A DNA stretch of 64,000 bases, taken from contig NC_087062.1 in assembly GCF_963678635.1 (NCBI RefSeq), positions 20,631,789-20,695,788 on the forward strand, in the 5' to 3' direction. Origin of the DNA: Symsagittifera roscoffensis (taxonomy: Eukaryota; Xenacoelomorpha; Acoela; Convolutidae). Positions 17,094 to 28,634 of the stretch are shown here, piece after piece; the stretch's first letter is position 1; the number at the start of each line of letters is the position of its first letter. The notes under the pieces were generated by a model. That model did no database searches. It was not told the origin of the DNA and was given only the letters and a program-made list of their open reading frames with translations. A program made the position numbers and the translations under genes.

Positions 17094-17589
17094 ATTTGTC
17101 GAATGCACTTTCACTAACAGAAAAGATAAATCAGGAGTTAAAAATTTATACTTCAAACCTCAACAGAAATTGCTATGAAACTAGACTATACGAAAGTGTT
17201 TCTTTTTTTTGGTGACTATTTGTATTTTGTTTCTGTACTTTTTCCCTTTTGAACATTGATATGTTCAAAAGGCTTTTATTCCGTTTAAGGAAATTAGTTT
17301 TTCGTTTCTGTTAAGAATAGTTGCCTTGCCTCTGGTGTTGAGTTAACTACAAGATCTACGTGGAATTATTGTTTTAGGTAAAAAGACTCGTTTTAGGTTA
17401 GGGCAGACAGCTGTACAAGTCTTCGGGTGTTTTTTGGGAGTGACGTATCCTCCTGACAGTTTATCAACAACAGTCCTTTTTTAGATTAAGATCTTATCTT
17501 GTTTCCCAAAAAAACTATACATTTACAAAGACAAGCATGGCATAGGATAACGGTATCAGTTGATCTGCTGATATCTGACTTATAAAGTT
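17094..17589. other. Gene-free AT-rich spacer
   Basis: No gene, RNA or clear repeat is seen, apart from two short stretches with GTGTTTTTTGG that echo the edge motif of the repeat cluster to the right. Confidence 0.5.
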
Positions 17590-17960
17590 TAAAGCATTGC
17601 ATTCGGGTGTTTTTTGGCCACTAATAAATTTCAGATGGGACCGAATTTTTTATCACAAAACAGCCTTTTTAGTCATGATTGAAAAACATAAGTTGAAAAA
17701 TGTTTAGGAAGAGGAATGTGTAGGCTAGAATGTGTAAGAGCTGGAAATAGTTATAACGACTGAAATTCAAAACAATCTGTCATTGAAATTTGTCTAGGCT
17801 TTTGAAAAGATGTTAGATTGTAATTCACTCAGATTGAGCTTTAAAAATGCATGCGCATCGCTTAAAATGGTTCCGATTTTCTTAAACCATCGATACCAAT
17901 TACTTGTTTAAGCGTTGTGGCAACCATAAGTATTTGGCGTTGCAGTTCAATGGAAGATAT

Positions 17961-17996
17961 CTCTCTCTCACGCACACACACACACACACACACACA

Positions 17997-18028
<32 letters not shown>
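17961..18028. repeat. Compound microsatellite (CT)n(CA)n(CT)n(T)n
   Basis: Core of the inverted copy of the repeat unit: CT, then CA from about 17,971, then CT, then a T run. It is the complement of the cores of the plus-strand copies. Confidence 0.95.
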
Positions 18029-18889
18029 GAGTGTAAACTATAAATTTAAATGAATTTGCTCTCTGGATATTGGTTTTAGCTCTTTAACTTGTTGCAATCA
18101 AAGCAGAATTTCTAAAAATCGAAACAGGTGCGGTGGGGGTGTTAGTTATCAAGATCATGTTTCTGGAATATGGCACAATGTTAAATATGAAACAAGAAAA
18201 CTAAACAGCAATTATCAAACAAAAACAATGAACAGAAATTTTGCTTGGTGCAGTTCAAAGAACGTGAACTTTTCCTTGACATTTTTTAACTTAAGTTTTT
18301 AAATCATGACTGAAAAGTCTGTGTTGTGATAAAAAAAAATTCGGTCCAATCTGAAATTTATTAGTGGCCAAAAAACACTAAATCAAAATAAAAGAATTTA
18401 AGAACAATTTTAGGCGCAACAGCAAAAAATAATCCCGTTTTTTTTTTGCAAAAACTGTGTTGGTGTATAGTTTTATTTACTAGGCATTGGGGTAGGGTGG
18501 TACATCATAAATGTTCTTAAATTCTTTTATTTTGCTTTGGTGTTTTTTGGCCACTAATAAATTTCAGATGGGACCGAATTTTTTTTAATCACAATACAAA
18601 CTTTTCAGTCATGATTTAAAAACATAAGTTGAAAAATGTCAAGGAAAAGTTCGTTCTTTGAACTGCAGCAAGCAAAATTTCTGTTCATTGTTTTTGTTTG
18701 ATAATTGCTGTTTAGTTTTCTTGTTTCATATTTAACATTGTGCCATATTCCAGAAACATGATCTTGATAACTAACACCCCCACCGCACCTGTTTCGATTT
18801 TTAGAAATTCTGCTTTGATTGCAACAAGTTAAAGAGCTAAAACCAATATCCAGAGAGCAAATTCATTTAAATTAATAGTTTACATTCAA

Positions 18890-18901
18890 AGAGAGAGAGA
18901 A

Positions 18902-18959
<58 letters not shown>

Positions 18960-19020
18960 TGTGTGCGTGCGTGCGTGCGTGCGTGCGTGCGTGAGTGAGT
19001 GAGTGAGTGAGTGAGTGAGT

Positions 19021-19074
<54 letters not shown>
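18890..19074. repeat. Compound microsatellite (GA)n(TG)n(CGTG)n(AGTG)n(GA)n
   Basis: About 185 bases in four successive register types. It yields long spurious frames of Ser-Leu and Thr-His repeats on the minus strand in all three registers, which are not genes. It is the longest core in the cluster. Confidence 0.97.
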
Positions 19075-19077
<3 letters not shown>

Positions 19078-19782
19078 TCCATTGAACTGCAACGCCAAAC
19101 ACTTATGGATGCAACAAAGCTTAAACAAGTAATTGGTATCGTTGGTTTAAGAAAATCGGGACTATTTTTAAGCGAAGCGCATGCATATTTCAAGCTCAAT
19201 CTGAGTGAATTACAATCTAAGATCTTTTCAAGGGCCTAGACAAATTTCAATGACAGATTGTTTTGAATTTCTGTCGTTATAACTATTTCCAGCTCTTACA
19301 CATTCTAGCCGCAACAGCAAAAAATAATCCCGTTTTTTTGCAAACACAGTGTGTTGGTGTATAGTTTTATTTACTAGGCATTGGGGTAGGGCGGTACATC
19401 AAAAATGTTTTTCAATTCTTTTATTTTGATTTGGTGTTTTTTGGCCACTAAAAAATTTCAGATGGGACCGATTTTTTTATCACAATACAGCCTCTTCAGT
19501 CATGATTTAAAAATATAAGTTAAAAAATGTGTAGGAAAAGTTTATGTTCTTTGAACTGCAGCCAGCAAAATTTCTGCTCATTGTTTTTGTTTGATAATTG
19601 CTGTTTAGTTTTCTTGTTTCTTATTTAATATTGTGCCATAATCCAGAAACATGATCTTGATAACTAACACCCCCACCTCAACTATTTCGATTTCTAGAAA
19701 TTCAGCTTTGATTGCAACAAGTTAAAGAGCTTAAACCAATATTCAGAGAGCAAATTCATTTAAATTAATAGTTGAGATTCAA

Positions 19783-19850
19783 AAAGAGAGAGAGAGTGTG
19801 TGTGTGTGTGTGCGTGTGTGTGTGTGTGTGTGCGCGTGAGAGAGAGAGAT
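19783..19850. repeat. Compound microsatellite (GA)n(TG)n(GA)n
   Basis: Core of the third repeat copy, much shorter than the core at 18,890, which shows length instability at a homologous position. Confidence 0.95.
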
Positions 19851-20252
19851 ATCTTTCATTGAACTGCAACGCCAAACACTTATGGATGCAACAAAGCTTG
19901 AACAAGTAATTGGTATCGATGGTTTAAGAAAATCGGGACCATTTTTAAGCGAAGCGCATGCATATTTAAAGCTCAATCTGAATGAATTACAATCTAAGAT
20001 CTTTTCAAGGGCCTAGACAAATTTCAATGACAGATTGTTTTGAATTTCTGTCGTATATTTTGTTCGATAATTGCTGTTTAGTTTTCTTGTTTCATATTTA
20101 ACATTGCGCCATATTCCAGAAGCATGATCTTGATAACTAACACCCCCACCGCACCTGTTTCGATTTCTAGAAATTCAGCTTTGATTGCAACAAGTTAAAG
20201 AGCGTAAACCAATATTCAGTGAGCAAATTCATTTAAATTTATAGTTTACACT

Positions 20253-20253
20253 C

Positions 20254-20285
<32 letters not shown>

Positions 20286-20319
20286 TGTGTGTGTGTGTGT
20301 GTGCGTGAGAGAGAGATAT
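20253..20319. repeat. Compound microsatellite (A)n(GA)n(TG)n(GA)n
   Basis: Core of the fourth, partial repeat copy. It keeps the A run that is complementary to the T run of the inverted copy at 18,021-18,028. Confidence 0.95.
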
Positions 20320-20985
20320 ATCTTCCATTGAACTGCAACGCCAAATACTTATGGTTGCCACAACGCTTAAACAAGTAATTGGTATCGATGGTTTAAGAAA
20401 ATCGGGACTATTTTTAAGCGAAGCGCATGCATTTTTAAAGCTCAATCTGAATGATTTACATTCTAAGATCTTTTCGAGGGCCTAGACAAATGTCAATGAC
20501 AGATTGTTTTGAATTTCTGTCGTTATAACTATTTCCAGCTCTTACACATTCTAGCCGCAACAGCAAAAAATAATCCAGTTTTTTTTTGCAAACACTGTGT
20601 TGGTGTATAGTTTTATTTACTAGGCATTGGGGTAGGGCGGTACATTAAAAATGTTCTTAAATTCTTTTATTTTGATTTGGTGTCTTTTGGCCACTAATAA
20701 ATTTCAGATGGGTCCGAATTTTTTTCATCACAATTTAGACTTTTCAGTCATGATTTAAAAACATAAGTTGAAAAATGTTTAGGAAAAGTTCATGTTCTTT
20801 GAACTGCAGCAAGCAGCATTTCTGCTCATTGTTTTTGTTTGATAATTGCTGTTTAGTTTTCTTGTTTCTTATTTGATATTGTGCTATATTCCAGAAACAT
20901 GATCTTGATAACTAACACCCCCACCTCAACTATTTCGATTTTTAGAAATTCAGCTTTGATTGCAACAAGTTAAAGAGCTAAAAAC

Positions 20986-23827
20986 TTTCAATTAGTCGCA
21001 CATAGGTTTAGGCGTTGAAAGCAAGTGGCTTGAGCTGATTCGCAAAATTTGATTGTTTGAAGTAAGCCTACCAAGCAATGGAAACTTGAACGTTCCAAAT
21101 TTCCTGAACGGCTCGAAAAAAACGTATCAGCCATTTATCACGCGATTCAACGATAAAGTTTTTCAAGTTGTTTTTCTGGCTTGAATTGGTCCGCGAAAAT
21201 TTATATTTTTCAAGAATCTATAACCAAAGCTAACTTTTCAATTTTTCATGCAGTTGATGCAAATATGGAAAATTGAACCCATTCACGAATTCATTCCCAA
21301 CTTGAACTCATTCACAAAAAAAGTCTTTTGCAAGCCACTCAAGCGAGGAAACTTAGAAACATTTCAATCAGCGATGAAACTTTGAAGCATTTCGATTGTT
21401 CTCAACTCCCAAGTTTCATCGTTTGAAGTTTTCTTCAGGTTTTTGAAAATGATTGGATAAGAATAACTTGAACTGTTTTTTATTTGCACCACCTGCATGA
21501 AAACTTGAAACATTTGTTTTGCTCATAGCTTGCTTAAAAAAAACCTATTTTTTGCAAAGCAGTCCAAGCAAGCAGAGTAATTTGCGAAGTTTTATTTTAC
21601 CGTGTGATAGGTTGCTTCAAAATGCTTGCTTTCTCGCAACCCTTGCAAGCTATGGAAGCAACTTAATAGTTCAATTTTTTCTTGCTTGAAAAGCATATTT
21701 CAAAAAGATAGGCCCGAAAACCGCATGCATGCTGAAATATGTCTCTAAACTAGTTTACGGAAAAATCTAGTACTCGATTGTAGTACTCTTGCTATCGTAA
21801 GGGTAAACAGTGCCACATTGGCGAAAAAAAGGCCGGGAAAAATCAGAGGAGGCTATTTCTGGAATCATGTTTACAACCCACCCACCGAGTTTTTTTTTCG
21901 GCATTTTCGATTTTTTATATTTTGTTCTTGTGTTGTATCGCAAGTGGTTCGAAGCTCAGCTTCGCCTCTGTGTAAGATGTTAAGTTGAGACTGAACTAAT
22001 GCCATTGAAGCCGTCAAAAAACGAATACTGAACGAAAAGATTTGGGGGCTTGCGCTGATTTTTTGCGCCTTTCTTTCACAAATGTGCCACTGTTTTTCCT
22101 TGCGATAGCAAGGGTGGTACAATCGGGTTTTAGACTTTTTCCCTTAAACAACTTGGTCCACAGAATCCAGCATGCATGGAGTACATAATATGCATGCAGT
22201 ATGTTTGTCATATACTTGCGCTCATTGGTCTGTTTTTCTCACTGTGCATTCTTATTACTGTTTTTCCAATAAATTCGCAGTTCAAATTTTTTAATGATAT
22301 TTTTTTGTTTTTTTTTTATGTTCGACTTCGTCGCTTTCGGTTTAATTTTTGTCGGCTTAATTTTTTTACCATCCAACTAAATTGCTTATTTGAATTTGAC
22401 CTTTTTTTAGATTATATTTGCTTTTAGTTTTCTGATTTAACTCTGCTGTTTCTTTGTAATTTTTTAAACCTTGAGATTGTATGTATTTCTTTTTTTGTTT
22501 TTTTTTCGATTAAAAACTTTTTTCTGCCTAATTGATTTCGGACGAAATGTTATCGGTTTTGTGACCTAATTTCGAGCTAAACATCTTAATAGAAATTATA
22601 ATTTAAATTTTTTCATCGCCTTTTTTCACATTTTTTTTAGCTTGATAGGTTTCGGCCTAAATTATATCGGCTTTATATTGCGTCTTTCGATGAGCGAAAA
22701 AAGTTTTTGTGCTTGTCTGTATTTTGAGGGCGAGGGGGGCTTAATAACTTCTTATTAGTCTTAACTTTTTCATCTTTTTCATTTTTAGTCTTAACTTTTG
22801 GGCTTCATAGGTTGCGTGCTATATTATAGCGGCTTAGTTGTCTCATTTTGTTCCATTTGACGAGCAAATAATGTTTTTTGAGTGCTTTCAGGGCAAGGGG
22901 TACTTTTCGTAAGTCTTAAATTTTGTTCATTTTTTTCGGATGAAAAGGTTTCTGCCAAGGTATTTGTTACCGCTTGGTAAATTATCTTTCGATACTAATT
23001 TCACATTCTTTTGTCTCGGCATGTTTTTGTTTCATAAATAGCCTTATTCATTATGATAGATCTATTTTTTTTCGACATTTGCAATTTTTTGATTTTCAAG
23101 ATTTGGGGGGAGAGAGAGGGGAGGGAGGCAGTTGTGGTGGGTTGGATTAATACTAAGATTCCAGAAATAGCTTGCTCTGATTTTGCGGGCCTTTCTTTCG
23201 CCACTGTGCCACTGTTAAGATGTGAAATTGAGTGGCCGAAGTTATGCCATTGAAGCAGTCAAAAAAGCGAATACTGAATGAAAATATTTGGAAACGATTA
23301 ATTTAAAAGGGTAATTTCAGGGAAACTATCCAGCCGAATCTGGTTGTCTAGTGATAGAAAGCGAAAAACATTTGTCTCATCTCCAGCTTCAATTTAATGC
23401 CATGCGGAAAGAAACCATTTTACTTGCGTACATTTTGAATTTGTTCGTTGTATTCGTTTTATTATATAATGTAGTTACATAAAAATGGTACTTTTCATTT
23501 CTGAGAAATTATTCGCTATTTGTAGTCACAGTCATATGACGGATTTTAAGATAAATCACATTGTACTGTTGCTAGACTAGAAGCAAAATGCTATAAAACT
23601 GCAAAGAAATTTGACGTTACATAGTTAAAATGCTTTGTTTGAACAGAATTATTTTTTTGTTTTGTCAACCGTCTGAACGAACAAACTTACCATTGACTAT
23701 TGATATACAAACACTATAATTACCTATTTAATTTTTTTTCCAATTTGTTAGCTTTTCGCAATTACTTAATTTTTATTTCACAAAATCCCCATCATAACCT
23801 GCTCTCTAGAGCAGCCTCCCCTTCAAA
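20986..23827. other. Gene-free AT-rich DNA with old duplicated pieces
   Basis: No coding region is supported. Two stretches resemble each other: 21,960-22,100 and 23,170-23,290 share GCCATTGAAG and TCAAAAAA.CGAATACTGAA plus a block with CTTTCTTTC and TGTGCCACTGTT, in different order. A short GCGAAGC-type hairpin motif lies at 21,950-21,972. From 22,300 to 22,900 the TCGGCTTAA-like word recurs, as it does at 32.7 and 35.9 kb. The last part before 23,828 could contain the promoter and 5' leader of the gene whose first exon is proposed there, but no promoter element can be singled out. Confidence 0.5.
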
Positions 23828-23865
23828 ATGAGTGAACCCACCGATGGAAAGACAGCTGAAAAGTC
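23828..23865 (+). CDS. Candidate first coding exon of the RNF213-like gene
   Basis: A short open stretch starts at ATG 23,828 with A at -3, reads MSEPTDGKTAEK plus two bases of the next codon, and ends at a perfect donor TC|GTAAGT. The acceptor before the large exon at 58,014 leaves one base to complete the split codon, and the joined frame runs straight into the 1,382-residue frame (completed Ser, then DATMDVVASN). Composition matches too: both sides are rich in Thr, Glu, Lys and Ser. The implied intron is about 34 kb. Phase agreement alone has a one-in-three chance, so this is a reasoned proposal. The alternative is initiation at the ATG of the large exon. Confidence 0.4.
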
Positions 23866-23871
23866 GTAAGT

Positions 23872-24735
23872 AAAAGAAGTTGCACCCTTTTAAAATTGTG
23901 CCGTACCTGAGTTGAAGCTAGACCTGGACTTTTTTTTGTTATAACTCCGCAAATCGCTATCGACTATATTTTAGATGAGGACCAGCCTATTAGCATGGGT
24001 GTCAATTAGCATATCCATATTAAAGAATGCAGTTGAGTAGCTCGCTATTTCAAGATTTCACTTTTTTTTTCACAAACACGTAAATTAAAAAAAAATTTTT
24101 TTGGTGAAACACATGCTGATACAAAATGAAAGTATCATTATCAGTTAAAAATCAACAACTACACCGGCGTGTAAATATAAAACTATGATAATAAATAAAA
24201 CAATGTTAATATTAGAATATATTAATATATAACAATGTTAAATTAATAAAATAATGTTGATGTGAAAATAATCACGGAAAGAAGTAATGGATCGATACAT
24301 GGAATTTTTTCGTGTATCTCTATCGAAAACTATTCAAGTTAAAATTTAAATTTTGTGTAGATTTAATTTTTCGTTTACTGTTTTAGTTCTCCAATTGGTT
24401 TTTAGGAATCTTTTGAGCTTTCGTTTGTTTTAAAGTCTAATTTATAGTCTTGAGAACTAGTTCTCATTCATGATTAAACTTTTTGCGGAGATAGCACAAT
24501 TTGTTTTCCAAGTTAATTTGTCTGTTTATTAGTCTCTTAATTTGAGACGTGGATAGATTTTGAAAAAAGTTGATCTGAAAAGAATAATTCCTGGTTCTAA
24601 TGGTACCATCTGTGGCACGCTGTATACTCACTCAATTGCAACAGCCATTTGGCTTAAATGTTTTTGCAATTCAGCTTTCTACTAAGCTCAAAAATACCTG
24701 GTAGGGAATTTTGTCTTCTCTATAAATAATATTTT
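23872..24735. other. Gene-free AT-rich DNA
   Basis: No gene or RNA is recognised. The right end, from about 24,590, may hold further remains of the older minus-strand LINE, but no readable motif supports this. Confidence 0.5.
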
Positions 24736-24832
24736 CTAAACAAATTCTGTTTTATCAATATTAAGTTTGTTTTCATTCAAATTTTCATGTACTTTTTCTA
24801 GCATTGATGTTTTTAGGTCTGTTATTGTGTTG
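24736..24832 (-). pseudogene. Older LINE, part after the RT catalytic site
   Basis: On the minus strand the sequence left of the inserted LINE reads as the continuation of an RT domain just after its catalytic motif: a helix with SNTITDLKTSMLEKVHENL, then NENKLNIDKTEFV, which matches the NxxKLxxNxxKTxxxxF pattern of non-LTR reverse transcriptases. It ends in a stop, and no later domain is readable. It was contiguous with 28,647-29,300 before the younger LINE split it, as shown by the target-site duplication. Confidence 0.75.
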
Positions 24833-24844
24833 CTTGTACATAAG
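24833..24844. repeat. Target-site duplication of the LINE, left copy
   Basis: CTTGTACATAAG here is repeated exactly at 28,635-28,646 on the other side of the element. Removing the element and one copy restores an uninterrupted reading frame in the older RT sequence. Confidence 0.95.
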
Positions 24845-24862
24845 TTGTTGTTGTTGTTGTTG

Positions 24863-27800
24863 TTAGCCCACGCGGGTCGGGTTGGGCTCTTCTGTCTCCA
24901 GGTCAAGGAACTTAGCAACCTCTACCGGCCGAAGCCACAGGTCTGCTGGGGTGAGTGGGGAGGGGTTTTGGGAGCAGTTGAAAAGGTGACATGTTGTGTG
25001 GGGGGCAAGGGAACAGGTTGGGCAAAGGTGGGAGATGGAGCTGTCGAGGCGGGATAGGTAAGTGTTAAGGAGCCGGCTGTAGCCAGACCGGAGTTGGGAG
25101 AGCTTACAGCGCGTGGGACGTGGGAGAGATTTTTCAGAGGGGTCAATCTTTGGGGGAGGGATACAAATAACTTTAGACGGAGGGGTTTCGGCTAGGAACT
25201 TGGTTACAAGGGAGGTATGGTTGTCTTTTAAAATTGGTTTGTAGTAGTTAAAAATAAAAGTGGAGACTTCGTCTCGGTCGTCCAGAACTAGAGGGTGGTT
25301 TGCGTAGACTGAAAAGTCGGTTAAAATTTTCTGGGTGTCTTCTTTGAAGCAGCTTATAATTGAGGGGCGAAGTAGACGGGGAGGAGGGGGATGTGAATGT
25401 ATAAAATTAATGGGATGGTGGGAACGATAGGTATAGATAAAAAATTGAGATGACAGAAGGGTATGGTGGTCTTTGACCGTTAGGATTTCAGATTCACTGT
25501 GCAGGTGGGCAGTGGAACTCATTAGATTTGATCCAGTAACAACGCGAAGGGATTGGTTTTGGGCAACCTGCAGGCAATTTATGGAGGTGTTACTTGATGC
25601 GTGGGACCATGCGGGGGCTGCATAGTCAAGTATGGGGCGAATTAAAGCTTTAAAAGTTAGGAGGAGGGTTTCTTTGGAGTGACCCCAGGTTGATCCTGCT
25701 AATGCCTTCAGAATTCCGATCCTGCGTCTGGCCTTTTCAGCGGATTGTTTGCAGTGAGTGGCAAAACAAAGTGTTGGATCAAATGTCACCCCTAAGATTG
25801 TTGGATTTTTGTTTAGGGGTAGCGCCTCGTTATTTAAAAGAACACTAGGTGTTTTATTAAATTCTTTGTTATAAGAGGAGAAAAGTGTAACTGATCCTTT
25901 AGAGGACGCGAAACTTAGTTTGCGTGAGGTGAAAAAATCGTAGAGCCTTTTTAGGTAGCTATTGATGGAGTTTGAGGCGATATCAATATTGGAACTGCTT
26001 GCGAAGGGGTGGAAATCGTCTGCATACGAAACAAGGTTTACATTATCGGGAGGTGGCGGTGCATCATGGACATAAAAATTGAAGAGTGTGGGTGATAAAA
26101 CAGAACCTTGGGGTACGCCACAGTGGATTATTCGATGGGGGGATGTGTGTTCACGGAATGAGGTGGCAGCCTGTCGACCATTAAGGTAATTACTTAGCCA
26201 GCGGACTAGACTTCTTGGGAGGGGAGTGTCATGAACGAGTTCCACAAGTGAGCGATGACACACCATGTCGAAAGCCTTAGATAAGTCAAGTGTGGCCAGT
26301 ACCGTACGTTTAGGGGGGCGATTTTGGTTAAAACCGTCTGAAATGTAAAATTCGAGAGTGGAGAGAGCTGTGGTGGTGGAGTGAAAAGGGCGGAAGCCGT
26401 GTTGGTGTTTGGCGTTAGGGAGATGTTTGGTAAAGATGGGGTGAACGAGCCTCTCCAGAATTTTAACTGCTGGGCAGAGTAAGGATATAGGTCTGTAAGA
26501 TGTTGATTGTTTAAGATCCTTATTGGGCTTTGGAAGCGGTGCAATTTTTGAATTTTTCCAAATTTGGGGGATAATGTTTTCGGACAAAGAGATATTAAAA
26601 AGGTATGTTAAGTATTGAGTAGCAAGTGGGCCGAGATGTTTAAGATGTATATTACAAAGGCCGTCGGGACCTAGCGCTCGCGATGGTTTGCTGTCTGCAA
26701 TGGCTTGTTTAGTATTTTCAGGGGTAAAAATTGGGCTGTCTGACAGCGGTAGTTTGGCAATTTTTCTTCTCGTTATACGAAGGAGTTTGTCAGAGGCGTG
26801 GGGTCTGGCATTGGTGAATTGTTTGTTAAAAGAGCTGGTAATATCACGAGGTGAGTGTATGGGTTTAGAACCAAAAGTAATGGGGTGTCTTCCTGCCACG
26901 GGCTTAGATCCATTTAAGGAGCGTACCACTTTCCAGAACTTTCTGGCACCAGTGCGGTAGTCGCAAGTCCGGAGGAATTCTCGCCATTTATTTTCTTTGT
27001 CCTTTGCTGTCTGTTTCATGAGTCTACAGTTCAGTTGGGATATGACTTCTGGGGGGAGATTTTGTTGCCGGCTTAAATCTCTTTCGGCGGCAAGGGCAGT
27101 GGACTCGGGGGAAAGAGAGGGAGTGAAGTGGCGAATACGGCCAGCGGGGATGTGGTGGCGTGCTGCCCTGAGCACCAGGTCCCTCAAGAATTTCTCTCCG
27201 GCGGCAACTCCGGAAGGTGGAACCGCTGAAAAGAAACCCTCCTCAATTTCCTCTGTGAATTTGATCCAATCTGCTTTTTAAAAATTTATAAAAGTCCTTT
27301 TAGGTGAAAAATTTATAAAATCATCCAAGGGTAGTTCTAGAAGAATGGGTAGGTGATCTGATCCTAGAGATTTAATTGGGGTCCATGATGTGGAGAGTAA
27401 GAGCGATTGGGATGCGAGGGAAATATCTGGTGACGAGAGTTGGTTTTCTGAGTTAAAAGGGACTCTGGTTTGTGTGTCATCATTTAGTGGTGCAAAGGTG
27501 GATTCGGTTATTTCATTGCTAAGTACAGAGCCGCGTTGATCTTCCTCGATGTTGGAGTTCCATAGTTGTGAATGTGCGTTGGCATCCCCGAGTACTAAGG
27601 CGTCCCCAGGTTCAAGTAGTTCGGCAAGGGACGCAGAGTAACCAGGGGGACAGCTCGAGCGAGGGGGAATGTAGAAATTATAAATACGAAGCTTGGATGA
27701 ACTGGCTACCACTGATATGCCCATAGCCTCTAGTGTTCCATCGTTGTTAATATTTATTTCTTCGTATTGTATCGACTCATGTATGGCTATGAGAAGACCG

Positions 27801-28018
27801 CCCCCTTCGTTTTCTCGATCTTTTCTAATTAAAGTGTAGTGTGAGCCAAGTGAGGGGTTTCGAGATTTCTTTCTTAATTTAGTTTCTTGGAAGACAGCAA
27901 TATGAATTTGATTTTGAGATAAGAAAGCAGCAATTTCGGGTGCTTTTCCGGAGATACCGTTGCAATTAAATTGAAGGATTTTTAAAAGGCCTTTGGCGGG
28001 GTGTGCTGTTAATAATAA
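24863..28018 (-). CDS. LINE ORF2: endonuclease and reverse transcriptase (one stop)
   Basis: Nicks the target and reverse-transcribes LINE RNA there. The endonuclease, from about 28,000 down to 27,330, has LKILQFNCNG, VFQETKL, EGGGLLIAIH, YNFYIPP, GDANAHSQLWN and LGSDHLPI, so all its core motifs are present. RT follows: ALGPDGLCN, SYRPISLLCPAVKILERL, HQHGFRPFHST, TLDLSKAFD, GVPQGSVLSPTLFN and the catalytic YADDFHPF, then the thumb LGVTFDPTL and a C-terminal region with CPTC..APHTTCHLFNC, a Cys/His cluster common in these elements. One TAA at 27,278-27,280 separates endonuclease from RT in the same frame. The frame has no ATG for its first 98 codons and overlaps the ORF1 stop by 10 bases, so translation by reinitiation or -1 frameshifting is likely. 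Confidence 0.93.
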
Positions 28019-28578
28019 CTATTTACATTATTAACAGCAGTATGATTAAAATGGTTGTCTGAACTTGAGTTATTTACACTATTTACACGATTACGATTTG
28101 CGCGATTTTGGGAGGAGGAATTATTATTCGAGGAGGTGGGAAGGGTGGGAGGGGGAGGGGGGTTAGGGAGGTGGGGTTGGGGGGCGGTTAGGGAAGTTGA
28201 ACAAGTTTGGGAGTGGGGGGTGGTCAAGTTAGAGGACCTGGTGCCTGGGGGAGGTAAAATGTAGGTAGAGGTACAGGTAGGGCAATAGTAGTCAGGGTGG
28301 TGTTGGTTAAGGTGGGTAAGACCACTACATTTAAGGTGAATGTAACCACAGATGTGGCACCAGACACTGGGCTGGGTGCGTTTGATGCGGAAAGAGCAAG
28401 GGGAGCAAAAGTAAGGCCCTGGACCAGGGTTTGGATTAATGCCGGAGCGGAGTAGTAGTATAAGGATGAGCAGACGGAGCACCCTGGCCGGCTTCAGACG
28501 CTCCGTAACCGAAAACCCGGAGACTTCTGAGCTTCTCCCGACCCAATGGGAGGGGGGGGGGCTTGTCGCCATTTGCAT
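28009..28578 (-). CDS. LINE ORF1: NPGP (2A-like) motif and PHD-type zinc finger
   Basis: 189 residues counted from the first ATG inside the element. A hydrophobic run LRLLILILLLRSG leads into GINPNPGP (NPGP at 28,420-28,431), which resembles the 2A ribosome-skipping signal and the similar motif seen at ORF1 starts of many LINEs. Next is a PHD-like zinc finger: CSPC, WCHICGYIHLKC and YYCPTC, the usual reader or RNA-protein interaction module of such ORF1 proteins. The C-terminal half is disordered, Pro/Asn/Ser-rich. It ends with TAA at 28,009-28,011, where ORF2 begins in the -1 frame. Confidence 0.85.
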   Translation of the reverse strand: MQMATSPPPSHWVGRSSEVSGFSVTERLKPARVLRLLILILLLRSGINPNPGPGPYFCSPCSFRIKRTQPSVWCHICGYIHLKCSGLTHLNQHHPDYYCPTCTSTYILPPPGTRSSNLTTPHSQTCSTSLTAPQPHLPNPPPPPTLPTSSNNNSSSQNRANRNRVNSVNNSSSDNHFNHTAVNNVNSYY

Positions 28579-28634
28579 CTTGGTGGGGCCCAAGATGTCG
28601 GATCCACCACTGGAAGGCGGCGTCGTCTGGATCC

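Larger units (their letters stand above)
17590..20985. repeat. Cluster of microsatellite-cored repeats, direct and inverted
   Basis: A composite unit of about 0.9 kb is present in several copies. Landmarks in order: GCCACTAATAAATTTCAG, TCATGATTTAAAAACATAAG, TGATAATTGCTGTTTAG, GATCTTGATAACTAACACCC, a microsatellite core, TTGAACTGCAACGCCAAA, GGTATCGATGGTTTAAG and TTTCCAGCTCTTACACATTC. A linker with GTTGGTGTATAGTTTTATTT follows. Copies: minus 18,372-17,716; plus 18,541-19,312; plus 19,440-20,053; partial plus 20,054-20,555; partial plus 20,688-20,985. A short extra plus-strand start lies at 17,615-17,715. Linkers sit at 18,413-18,540, 19,313-19,440 and 20,556-20,688. No protein is encoded. The microsatellite core is reminiscent of bivalve 'pearl'-type or Helitron-like non-autonomous elements, but no family can be assigned by eye. 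Confidence 0.85.
24845..28634 (-). mobile_element. Nearly intact non-LTR retrotransposon (LINE)
   Basis: 3,790 bases on the minus strand between 12-bp target duplications, ending 3' in a short (CAA)n tail directly after the ORF2 stop. Two frames: ORF1 with a hydrophobic start, an NPGP motif and a PHD-type zinc finger, and ORF2 with an apurinic-type endonuclease and RT. There is no RNase H domain. The only obvious lesion is one in-frame TAA at 27,278-27,280. The short tandem tail in place of poly-A, plus the endonuclease and RT style, fit the Jockey/CR1-type clades; the exact clade needs a tree. The perfect target duplication and near-open frames indicate a young insertion. Confidence 0.93.

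Noticed and set aside
16112-17215. Plus- and minus-strand frames of 87-112 codons
   Set aside because: Phe/Lys-rich readings of poly-T-rich repeat DNA; not conserved in the other copies of the dispersed repeat.
18867-19199. Long minus-strand frames of Ser-Leu, Thr-His and Thr-Arg repeats
   Set aside because: They are translations of the TG/GA/CGTG/AGTG microsatellite, open in all three registers because the repeats lack stops.
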